DNA from: QVMM01 sp047030855
GTDB taxonomy: Bacteria; Bacteroidota; Bacteroidia; Bacteroidales; Dysgonomonadaceae
Assembly (NCBI GenBank): GCA_047030855.1
Contig: JBKYIJ010000008.1
Location: 992,001 to 1,056,000, forward strand
Direction of reading: 5' to 3'
Length of the DNA stretch: 64,000 bases
The notes below the pieces were generated by a model. That model made no database searches. It was not told the origin of the DNA and worked only from the letters and a program-made list of their open reading frames with translations. The position numbers were made by a program, and so were the translations under genes. This document shows, piece by piece, positions 57,069 to 64,000 of this stretch (its first letter is position 1; each line of letters starts with the position of its first letter).

Positions 57069-57430
57069 TGCAGCAGATCGGTCTGTCGCTGATGGCTTTA
57101 AAAGCTATCGGAGGAAAGTCCGGGCAACGCAGAGCATCACACTTCCTAACAGGGAGCTGTCCGTGAGGGTAGAGTAAGGTAACAGAAAACAACCGCCCGG
57201 TTAAATGTCGGGTAAGGGTGAAAATGTGAGGTAAGAGCTCACAGGTTTTTATAGCAATATAAAGATTGTACCTCTTGTGAGTTGCAAGACCATGTATACC
57301 GGCGCATGTAGGATTGCTCGTCCGATGCCGGGGGGTAGGTCGCTTTTGAGCTTGCTGGCAACAGCAAGCCGAGATAAATGACAGACGCTTTTTAATCGAA
57401 GTACAGAACCCGGCTTACAGATCGGCTGCA
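57069..57430 (+). ncRNA. rnpB: RNase P RNA, bacterial class A
   Basis: The catalytic RNA of RNase P, which matures tRNA 5' ends. The conserved core near the 5' end reads GGAGGAAAGTCCGGGC, and the 3' core is ACAGAACCCGGCTTACAG, ending next to P1: GCAGC (57070-57074) with GCTGC (57425-57429), extended by TCTGT with ACAGA. Length about 362 bases is normal. It is followed by a run of five Ts that could end transcription. No base appears missing in the core regions. Confidence 0.95.
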
Positions 57431-57466
57431 TTTTTATTCTTATGTTAACGTTTTTGTATAACATAT

Positions 57467-58266
57467 ATGAAAAATATTATTTTCTTGCTTTTTATTCTTT
57501 CGGTTGCCTGTTCCTGTAAGAATAAAACTAAAAATGAAGTCTCTCCTGTTCAATCAGATACTAAAACAGAAACATCTATTAATGAAGATATTGTCGAAGA
57601 AATCTTTTTGACGGCGCCCTACCCTGCCGAAATTCATGGCATCTGGGGTAACACCACTTTTCATAAAGACTTGTTGAAATACAATGCAGTCAGCAAAACA
57701 CTGGAGTTTATCAAGTTTGACACCGACTTGAAAATAGGAAAGGATCAGATATTGGCAATGCGTCCGCAATATTCTGAACCTCACGAATTTAATTCGACAA
57801 AATATGCTCTTATCGCTGCAGGAAAAGATTCTTTGTTTGTAAAAAACAGATCGACAGGCGAAAAACAGTTGTATGTGAAACTCTTGGATCTTCCGAATGA
57901 AGATTTATATTCGCTTTATGATGACGAATATTCTGCTATCAACCTGATGGAATGGAACTGGTTTAAAGGCAGATACAAATATATCGCGCAAAAGACAGCA
58001 GCAACTTTTCAAATGTTGAGTTTACTGCTGACGGAAGAGTGTCGGAATGGATATATTATAGCTATTCTTTCGGTATAGATTCGGATGGTCAGGATTATAT
58101 CTGGCTGGCAAAAGATACGGATATTTCTAATTATTTTTTGATAGAATATAAACCTAACAATACTTATTATTGTTATCATGTGAAAGATTTCGAAGATTGG
58201 GACGAATCTTTTGTAAAGGAAAAACTGGCTTTTAAGCTGGAAAAAATTGGATTAATTTTGTTCTGA
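57467..58266 (+). pseudogene. Lipoprotein of unknown family, frameshifted
   Basis: About 267 residues when rebuilt. Lipoprotein signal with Cys17 (ACSCKN). The mature protein starts with an Asp/Glu/Thr-rich linker, then a beta-rich region (EIHGIWGNTTFHKDLLKYNA). Frame is lost at 57990-57993, four As; five restores QKDSSNFSNVEFTADG and then WIYYSYSFGIDSDGQDYIWL to the stop at 58266. Unlike most other lesions here this is one base too few. The stop overlaps the YihY start by one base, suggesting an operon. I do not recognise the family. Confidence 0.65.
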
Positions 58267-59576
58267 TGATCAATAAAATAAAGTATACGGTAAACAGGCT
58301 TATCCGTTTCTTATCATACGATATTTGGAGGGTGGACGAGTCGGATACGAGTTCTTCAAGGTTAGGCATCTATAAAATAATAAAGTCGTTTATCCTGACT
58401 TTCAGAAATGTAAATACGGCTGAACTCAATACACGGGCTGCTGCGCTTACTTATAGTACTTTACTCTCAATCGTTCCTTTGTTAGCCGTTCTTTTTGCCA
58501 TTGCACGCGGATTCGGTTTTCAGAATATACTGGAAACCCAGCTCTTCGATTATTTTGAAGGACAGAAAGATGTTTTGGCAAAAGCGATGGAATTTGTCGA
58601 TAATTCGCTCGAATATGCATCAGGCGGAGTTTTCCTTGGCGTGGGCATCGTTCTGCTGCTTTATACGGTAATAAACCTTATGTCGGGCATAGAGACTAAT
58701 TTTAATGTGATATGGAGAGTAAAAGAAGGGAGATCTTATTACAGGCAGTTTACCGATTATATAGCGCTTTTTTTGATCGCGCCGATATTCATAATCTGTA
58801 ATGCAGGATTTACAATAATTCTGAACTCTTCGCTTGAATACGAAATTATAGGTACTCTTATGAGCCCGATAATCAAACTCATTCCGTTTGCTATTACTAT
58901 CCTGCTTTTTACGCTGCTTTATATTTACATACCCAACACGAAAGTGAAATTTACAAGCGCATTGTTCGGCGGATTTTTTGCAGGGATAGCATTTCAGATT
59001 TTCCAGATAATATATATCAGCGGGCAGATGTGGATTTCCAAATACAACACTATATACGGTAGTTTTGCGGCTCTTCCTTTGTTGCTTTTATGGATGCAGT
59101 TGTCGTGGTTTATCTGCCTGATAGGAGTGCAATTGTCGTTCTCTTTCCAGAATGTGAAGAAATTCAGTTTTGAACGGGAAATAAAATCAATCAGCAGGCG
59201 GTATAAAGATTTTCTTATACTGCTCATATCTACGCTGATTGTAAAAAGGTTTGAGAAAGGGATAGAACCTTATACTGCCGATGAGCTTTCGGATAAATAT
59301 AAGATACCTACCCAGCTGACAAGCGATATTTTATATCTTCTTGTCAAAATAGGGATTATTTTGCCTACCCCAACCAAAGAAAACTTTATATCGGCTTATA
59401 TTCCAGCCATAGACATTAATAAAATTACGATCAATTATCTTTTTGAGAAAGTCGATCTGTATGGTTCTGAAGATTTTCAGATCGACACTCAGGAACAATT
59501 CCGCGAGGAATGGAACGAGATTGTAAATCTTCGCACAGTCGAGAAAAGCAAAGATATTTTAATAAAAGACTTGTAA
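58266..59576 (+). CDS. YihY/BrkB-family inner-membrane protein
   Basis: A 436-residue protein with the YihY core of about six membrane helices (residues about 60-300) starting with ELNTRAAALTYSTLLSIVPLLAVLFA and including FTSALFGGFFAGIAFQIFQI and SFAALPLLLLWMQLSWFICLIG. The C-terminal 120 residues form a soluble winged-helix-like part (SDKYKIPTQLTSDILYLLVK), common in the group. It was once called RNase BN, but is not a tRNA nuclease; its function is not settled. It overlaps the preceding lipoprotein gene by one base. Confidence 0.9.
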   Translation: MINKIKYTVNRLIRFLSYDIWRVDESDTSSSRLGIYKIIKSFILTFRNVNTAELNTRAAALTYSTLLSIVPLLAVLFAIARGFGFQNILETQLFDYFEGQKDVLAKAMEFVDNSLEYASGGVFLGVGIVLLLYTVINLMSGIETNFNVIWRVKEGRSYYRQFTDYIALFLIAPIFIICNAGFTIILNSSLEYEIIGTLMSPIIKLIPFAITILLFTLLYIYIPNTKVKFTSALFGGFFAGIAFQIFQIIYISGQMWISKYNTIYGSFAALPLLLLWMQLSWFICLIGVQLSFSFQNVKKFSFEREIKSISRRYKDFLILLISTLIVKRFEKGIEPYTADELSDKYKIPTQLTSDILYLLVKIGIILPTPTKENFISAYIPAIDINKITINYLFEKVDLYGSEDFQIDTQEQFREEWNEIVNLRTVEKSKDILIKDL

Positions 59577-59721
59577 TTTGCACAGGTAAATCTTGCCTTG
59601 ATTCCAAATAATTCATTATTTTTGAGAAACCCGTCGATAATAAGAGGGGTTAGATAGGTACATTTTTCATTGTAACTATTAACAAATCATATATTAGTTA
59701 ACCATATAAAATGATTGTGCC

Positions 59722-61881
59722 ATGAGGATTTACAAAACAAGCGAGATCAAGAATATCGCAATTCTTGGTAGTTCAGGATCGGGGAAAACCACTCTTACGG
59801 AAGCTATGCTTTTTGAGAGTGGAGTTATAAAACGAAGAGGAGGTGTTTCGACAGGAAATACCGTATCGGATTATTTCCCGATAGAAAAAGAATACGGATA
59901 TTCCGTATTTTCAAGTATTATTTCACTCGAATGGATGGATCGAAAACTGAATTTTATCGACTGTCCTGATCCCGAAGACTTTATTGGCGATGTAGTTACG
60001 GCTTTGAATGTGACCGACACGGCTTTGGTTGTTTTAAATGCCCAATACGGTTTGGAGGTAACTACTATTAATCAGTTGCGTTATGCAAGAGACTTGAACA
60101 AACCTGTAATTTTCATTGTAAATCATCTGGACGACGAGAAAGCTGATTTTGATAATGTTGTGGCACAACTTCAATCGGATTACGGCAGTAAGGCGGTAAT
60201 TGTTCAGTATCCCGTTAATGCGGGTACCGAATTTAATGCTGTTGTCGACGTGCTGAAAAATAAAATGTACAAATGGAAACCCGAAGGTGGTATTCCCGAA
60301 GAACTTGAAATTCCCGACAGCGAAAAAGAAAAAGCGGCTGAATTACATCAAAAACTGGTTGAAGCAGCTGCCGAAAACGAAGAATCGTTGATGGAAAAAT
60401 TCTTCGATCAAGGATCTTTGACTGAGGATGAAATGCGTATGGGTATCCGTTGGGGATTGGTTCATCGCGATATGTTCCCGATATTTTGCGTATGTGCCAA
60501 AAAAGACATGGGTGTCAGGCGTACGATGGAATTCCTCGGTAACGTGGTTCCTTACGTGAGGGATTTGCCTGCTCTCGTGAATACAGAAGGACAGGAAATC
60601 AAACCTGATGCGGATGCACCTACCAGCTTGTTTTTCTTTAAAACAACGGTTGAACCGCATGTTGGCGAAGTATCCTATTTTAAGGTTATGAGCGGTAAAG
60701 TACACGAATCGGATGATTTGCTGAATGCTAACAGAGGTTCAAAAGAACGCATCGGACAGTTGTTTGTTGTTGCAGGGCAGCAACGCACGAAAGTCGATGA
60801 ATTTATGGCGGGCGATATAGGTGCAACCGTTAAGCTCAAAGATGTCCGTACGGGTGATACGCTCAACGGAAAAGGTACTGATAATAAATTCGACTTCATA
60901 AAATATCCCGATTCAAAATACAGGCGTGCTATAAAACCTGAGAATGAGAAGGATATGGAAAAATTGAACGAAGTGCTTCAACGGATGCACGAGGAAGATC
61001 CTACTTGGATAATAGAAAATTCCAAAGAACTGAAACAGTTGATAGTTTCAGGTCAGGGCGAATTTCACCTGAAAACTTTGAAATGGCGTATTGAAAACAA
61101 CGATAAAATTCCGATTGTTTTTTCAGAACCCAAAATTCCATACAGGGAAACTATAACAAAAGCTGCCCGTGCCGATTACAGGCATAAAAAGCAATCGGGA
61201 GGGGCAGGACAATTCGGAGAAGTCCACCTGATTGTTGAGCCTTACGTTGACGGTACGCCTGTTCCCGAAATCTATAAAATAGGCGGACAGGAAATAAAAG
61301 TACAGTCGCGCGATGTGCAGACTTACGATTTGGAATGGGGCGGAAAACTTGTTTTTGTAAACAGTATTGTCGGAGGTTCTATTGATGCCCGGTTTTTACC
61401 TGCGATTTTAAAAGGTATTATGTCGCGTCTGGAGCAAGGTCCTTTGACTGGTTCTTATGCCCGTGATGTTCGGGTTATTGTTTACGACGGTAAAATGCAC
61501 CCTGTTGACTCAAACGAAATATCATTCATGCTTGCAGGGCGTAATGCGTTCAGCACGGCATTTAAAGAAGCGGGTCCGAAGATCCTTGAACCTGTTTACG
61601 ATGTTTCGGTATATGTGCCTTCCGATAAGATGGGAGATGTCATGAGTGATCTGCAGACTCGCCGTGCAATGATTATGGGTATGGAAAGCGACAGAGGAAT
61701 CGAGATTCTTAAAGCTAAAGTTCCCTTGAAGGAGATGTCGAATTATTCCGTTTCGCTTAGTTCGCTTACAGGAGGAAGGGCTTCTTTCACGATGAAGTTC
61801 TCAAGTTATGAACTTGTTCCTTCCGATGTTCAGGAAAAATTATTGAAAGAATATGAAGCTTCTCAAAATGAGGAGGATTGA
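59722..61881 (+). CDS. Elongation factor G paralogue (EF-G2 type) with altered GTPase motifs
   Basis: A 719-residue protein with all EF-G domains in order: G domain, beta-barrel II, and III-V (C-terminal GRASFTMKFSSYELVP). G1 is GSSGSGKT (16-23). The switch II motif of true EF-G, DTPGHVDF, is DCPDPEDF (80-87), so the Gly and catalytic His are absent, and G4 is NHLD (134-137) in place of NKMD. Bacteroides has a second EF-G that works without GTP hydrolysis and is needed for gut colonisation; this gene looks like that type. It stands alone with a terminator after it. Confidence 0.88.
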   Translation: MRIYKTSEIKNIAILGSSGSGKTTLTEAMLFESGVIKRRGGVSTGNTVSDYFPIEKEYGYSVFSSIISLEWMDRKLNFIDCPDPEDFIGDVVTALNVTDTALVVLNAQYGLEVTTINQLRYARDLNKPVIFIVNHLDDEKADFDNVVAQLQSDYGSKAVIVQYPVNAGTEFNAVVDVLKNKMYKWKPEGGIPEELEIPDSEKEKAAELHQKLVEAAAENEESLMEKFFDQGSLTEDEMRMGIRWGLVHRDMFPIFCVCAKKDMGVRRTMEFLGNVVPYVRDLPALVNTEGQEIKPDADAPTSLFFFKTTVEPHVGEVSYFKVMSGKVHESDDLLNANRGSKERIGQLFVVAGQQRTKVDEFMAGDIGATVKLKDVRTGDTLNGKGTDNKFDFIKYPDSKYRRAIKPENEKDMEKLNEVLQRMHEEDPTWIIENSKELKQLIVSGQGEFHLKTLKWRIENNDKIPIVFSEPKIPYRETITKAARADYRHKKQSGGAGQFGEVHLIVEPYVDGTPVPEIYKIGGQEIKVQSRDVQTYDLEWGGKLVFVNSIVGGSIDARFLPAILKGIMSRLEQGPLTGSYARDVRVIVYDGKMHPVDSNEISFMLAGRNAFSTAFKEAGPKILEPVYDVSVYVPSDKMGDVMSDLQTRRAMIMGMESDRGIEILKAKVPLKEMSNYSVSLSSLTGGRASFTMKFSSYELVPSDVQEKLLKEYEASQNEED

Positions 61882-61890
61882 CAATAAAGA

Positions 61891-61917
61891 AAGGGTGATC
61901 TAAAAATCACCCTTTTT
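61891..61917 (+). terminator. Terminator of the EF-G2-like gene
   Basis: AAGGGTGAT-CTAAAA-ATCACCCTT with a following T-run, 9 bases after the stop; it faces the convergent LURP-one gene. Confidence 0.85.
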
Positions 61918-61934
61918 ATTTTTCTAATGAATAA

Positions 61935-62531
61935 TTATTTGGACTCTTTCAGCACCATATCTATTGTAATAGCTGTGGAAACCACTACGATTTTGTCCAC
62001 GTCTTCGTTGTATTCTTCTTTTATCGAAACATTGTAGTTATCCGCCGACGTAAAGGCTTCTTTCATCGCTCCCGCCCATTTTTTACCGACAGTTCCGATT
62101 TGTCCGCCCGAAGGATCTGTAATAACGAAATTCCAACCTTTCCAGTCCCCTTTTATTTGGGCTATGTTGCCGCCTTTCCCATCCATGATATGAAATGTCG
62201 GTTTCATGAAAGACCATTTTTGTTTTATTTTCCCTATCAGTTCGTGGTTTCCTGTTAAAACGTATATTTCAGACATCCAGAAAGTCCATCCTCTTTTTAT
62301 TACAGCCAGAAGATTTCCTTCCATATCTACGATTTCGAGCAGGAAAGGGAGCATCGCTTTGTTCAGAAGCAGACGCATTGCTTTGTGCCCGGCTGATATT
62401 CTTTGCCTGATAAATCCTATTTGTGTACCTTCCTGATTAAATACTTTGTATTCTGCTTCGAATTTAAAGAAGTTTACTTTTTGATTGATAAAATACTCGT
62501 TCGTTTCGAAAAACGCGGGGAAATTTTCCAT
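61935..62531 (-). CDS. LURP-one / scramblase-like family protein
   Basis: A 198-residue protein with no signal peptide. It has the Tubby-like beta-barrel repeats of the LURP-one-related (YxjI) family: YKVFNQEGTQIGFIRQ, LEIVDMEGNLLAVIKRG, YVLTGNHELIGKIKQKW and HIMDGKGGNIAQIKGDWKG, repeated strand-hairpin units. A short hydrophobic stretch occurs near residues 182-192. In plants and Bacillus such proteins have no settled function; a membrane lipid link is suggested only by homology to phospholipid scramblases. Convergent with the EF-G2-like gene. Confidence 0.8.
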   Translation of the reverse strand: MENFPAFFETNEYFINQKVNFFKFEAEYKVFNQEGTQIGFIRQRISAGHKAMRLLLNKAMLPFLLEIVDMEGNLLAVIKRGWTFWMSEIYVLTGNHELIGKIKQKWSFMKPTFHIMDGKGGNIAQIKGDWKGWNFVITDPSGGQIGTVGKKWAGAMKEAFTSADNYNVSIKEEYNEDVDKIVVVSTAITIDMVLKESK

Positions 62532-62575
62532 TTCAGATTGATTATTAAAAGTTTATATTTGTGTTTTGTATAAGT

Positions 62576-63355
62576 TTAACCGGCTATATTTGTCTTGATG
62601 CCGATTTCCTCGACAAGTTTACCGATATTTTTTAATTCTTCCAAAGGAATTTTAGTAAGATTTTTTTCAGGGGTTTCCCTGTCGATTGTGTAAATCATCA
62701 CTTCTTTCGGATTCAGTTTTTTTACTATTCCTAACCATGCTTTTATCTCTTTTTCGGTAGTGTTGTCCACTTTTTTACCGTTATGTTCGCCTCTGAGAAA
62801 CATTGTCTGTAAGATGAAATTTCCGTTAAACTTCTTCATTAATTCCACTTGTTTCTCTACCGAATATTCTGGTGAGTTAGGACAATCCATGATCCTTATG
62901 GTTTCAATAAATGCGGAATCGAGTTTCAGGATGTTGTTGTCAGCCTTTTTAAGCGCATTAAATACCTTTTCCCTGCCGATGTTCATCGCATTGGATAAAA
63001 CGCTTATTTTAGCTTTAGGAAAGTGTTTATTGCGTAATTCTAATGTATCGTCTATTATTTCTGCAAACTGAGGATGCATTGTCGGCTCTCCGTTTCCCGA
63101 AAAAGTGATTACATCGGGATATATTTTTTCCTTTTCCAAATCTTTTAATTTGAATTCTAAAGCGTTTCTTACATCTTCTCTTGTCGGAAGCTTTGTGTTT
63201 GTCCTGTGATCTTTATTGTAGCCACATTCACAGTATATGCAATCGAAAGAGCATAACTTTCCGTCGTAAGGCAATAGGTTTATACCTAATGATTTTCCAA
63301 GTCTCCTGCTGTGAATAGGTCCGAAAACTATCTGATCAAATAATATTGTCGACAT
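62576..63355 (-). CDS. Radical SAM protein
   Basis: A 259-residue protein with the iron-sulfur motif CSFDCIYC (Cys35, Cys39, Cys42; CX3CX2C) and FGPIHSRRLGKSLGINLLP before it. Downstream are TFSGNGEPTMHPQF (the GGE-like motif) and ILKLDSAF. The pattern is that of a stand-alone radical SAM group common in Bacteroidetes and Archaea (sometimes annotated as wybutosine-like), with no assigned reaction. It lies 16 bases from the YqaA-like gene, and they may be co-transcribed. Confidence 0.85.
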   Translation of the reverse strand: MSTILFDQIVFGPIHSRRLGKSLGINLLPYDGKLCSFDCIYCECGYNKDHRTNTKLPTREDVRNALEFKLKDLEKEKIYPDVITFSGNGEPTMHPQFAEIIDDTLELRNKHFPKAKISVLSNAMNIGREKVFNALKKADNNILKLDSAFIETIRIMDCPNSPEYSVEKQVELMKKFNGNFILQTMFLRGEHNGKKVDNTTEKEIKAWLGIVKKLNPKEVMIYTIDRETPEKNLTKIPLEELKNIGKLVEEIGIKTNIAG

Positions 63356-63371
63356 ACTTCTGTTTTTAATT

Positions 63372-63827
63372 TTATGTTAACCATTCTATCCCGTATTGTA
63401 CTCCATACATTAGAAGGACATATCGGGCAAATTTTCCTGTAAACATACTGATGTTTACGATATAAACATTAGCGCGCATGTATCCCAAAGCAATTGCAAT
63501 TACATCACCAACGACAGGGACAAAACTGAAAAAAGCCATTGCCGCTCCCCTGCCCTCCAGCCATCGGTGTACTTTATATATTTTTTCTTTGCTGGCTTTC
63601 AAATATTTTTCGATCCACTCTATTTTTCCTAATTTCCCCAAGTAGTAATTTGTCATCCCTCCAAGCCAGTTCCCGATTGATGCGATGATTACACATGTCC
63701 AAGGATCGAGCCCTGCCGCAAGCAGAGCTATAAAAACAACCTCCGATCCGATGGGCAATATTGTAGCGGCAAGAAATGCCGCCAAAAACAAACCTATATA
63801 TCCATATTCTGTAAAACTTTCGAGCAT
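63372..63827 (-). CDS. YqaA-family (DedA-like) membrane protein
   Basis: A 151-residue short DedA/SNARE-associated protein with about four hydrophobic segments. The family motifs are FLAATILPIGSEVVFIALL and GNWLGGMTNYYLGKLGK, with a second half FFSFVPVVGDVIAIALGYMR. DedA proteins help flip undecaprenyl phosphate or keep membrane potential; the short YqaA group is less studied. Its reading frame is intact. Confidence 0.88.
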   Translation of the reverse strand: MLESFTEYGYIGLFLAAFLAATILPIGSEVVFIALLAAGLDPWTCVIIASIGNWLGGMTNYYLGKLGKIEWIEKYLKASKEKIYKVHRWLEGRGAAMAFFSFVPVVGDVIAIALGYMRANVYIVNISMFTGKFARYVLLMYGVQYGIEWLT

Positions 63828-63862
63828 ATTTTATTAAAAAGACAGAAACCGACTGTCTGGTT

Positions 63863-64000
63863 TTATTTTATTAAGGTGCTTATTTTTAGTTTTTTATTGT
63901 TCCTTATTCTGATTATATATACACACAACCCTATTAACCCGATTAATGAAACATAAGGACTTATTTTTTGCACAATTGTACCCTCATACCATACTTTAAC
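63863..64000 (-). CDS. C-terminal end of a membrane protein gene, cut by the window edge
   Basis: Only the last 45 codons are present: VKVWYEGTIVQKISPYVSLI, then GLIGLCVYIIRIRNNK and a basic tail to a TAA at 63863-63865. A single membrane helix followed by positive residues is clear. It is reminiscent of the C-terminus of YfhO-like polytopic proteins, but this is a weak guess. It is upstream of the YqaA-like gene on the same strand, with 35 bases between. Confidence 0.5.
   Translation of the reverse strand, partial: VKVWYEGTIVQKISPYVSLIGLIGLCVYIIRIRNNKKLKISTLIK

Noticed and set aside
7353..58266. The frameshifts as programmed ribosomal or transcriptional slippage.
   Set aside because: Most runs are only 5-7 bases, the families are not known to use slippage, and no common stimulatory structure was seen; sequencing error or mutation explains them more simply.
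1..64000. tRNA, rRNA, CRISPR arrays, prophage genes or a defence island.
   Set aside because: No cloverleaf, repeat-spacer array, phage structural gene or recognisable defence nuclease was seen in reading the window; only rnpB was found among RNA genes.

Overview
The window looks like chromosome of a Bacteroidales bacterium, probably Dysgonomonas-like; this is inferred from gene content, not from a search. Evidence: promoters of the form TTTG-N19-TAnnTTTG (upstream of rplS and the NamZ gene), a NigD-like lipoprotein, a PorZ-like type IX secretion protein, DUF4254, PCMD and DUF6340 proteins, tryptophanase, an EF-G2-type paralogue and moderately AT-rich DNA. No tRNA, rRNA operon, CRISPR array or prophage was seen. 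The one clear RNA gene is rnpB (57069-57430).

Layout. 1-8.5 kb: guaA, then a seven-gene operon of a TetR regulator and a TolC/HlyD/ABC-2 exporter resembling CecR-YbhGFSR, with a perfect 20-bp palindrome before the regulator; its last permease is frameshifted. 8.6-12.3 kb: family-2 glycosyltransferase, EamA transporter, tryptophanase. 12.3-17 kb (minus): a NagZ-type GH3 / serine-hydrolase fusion and a 5'-nucleotidase split over two genes. 17-21 kb: rplS, then pta, a dehydrogenase-like gene lacking the family's catalytic motif, and ackA. 21-26.7 kb: thioredoxin-fold lipoprotein without CxxC, comM-like ATPase, and DUF4254 plus two frameshifted glycosyltransferases. 26.7-32 kb: HD protein, NamZ-type muramidase, zinc-ribbon membrane protein, pyrH, frr, rsgA. 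32-38.2 kb (minus): PCMD protein, a broken phosphoethanolamine transferase, an outer-membrane barrel, ribF, HAD phosphatase, TetR. 38-46.7 kb: ychF, an ArnT-like protein with an FAD oxidoreductase, two tandem paralogous membrane proteins, GNAT, M48 protease. 46.8-51.2 kb: protein tyrosine phosphatase and two identical 1,065-bp insertion sequences, one of which splits the NigD-like gene. 51-64 kb: porZ-like, broken ugd, tcdA, broken DUF6340 gene, rnpB, broken lipoprotein, YihY, EF-G2-like, LURP-one, radical SAM and YqaA-like genes, and a partial gene at the edge.

The most striking pattern is damage. About a dozen genes are interrupted by single-base length changes, nearly all in A or T runs and mostly one base too long (often 7 where 6 restores frame), plus one in-frame TGA and one IS insertion. 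Housekeeping genes are intact; the broken ones are mostly envelope, export or surface-glycan genes. This is either homopolymer sequencing error or real decay of envelope functions; reads would decide.

Functional links: the GH3/serine-hydrolase fusion and the NamZ-like enzyme together match a peptidoglycan-salvage set (GlcNAc, peptide and MurNAc removal). Pta and AckA form the acetate/ATP pathway with an unexplained third member. The glycosyltransferases, ArnT-like protein, Ugd and phosphoethanolamine transferase point to lipopolysaccharide or surface-glycan assembly.
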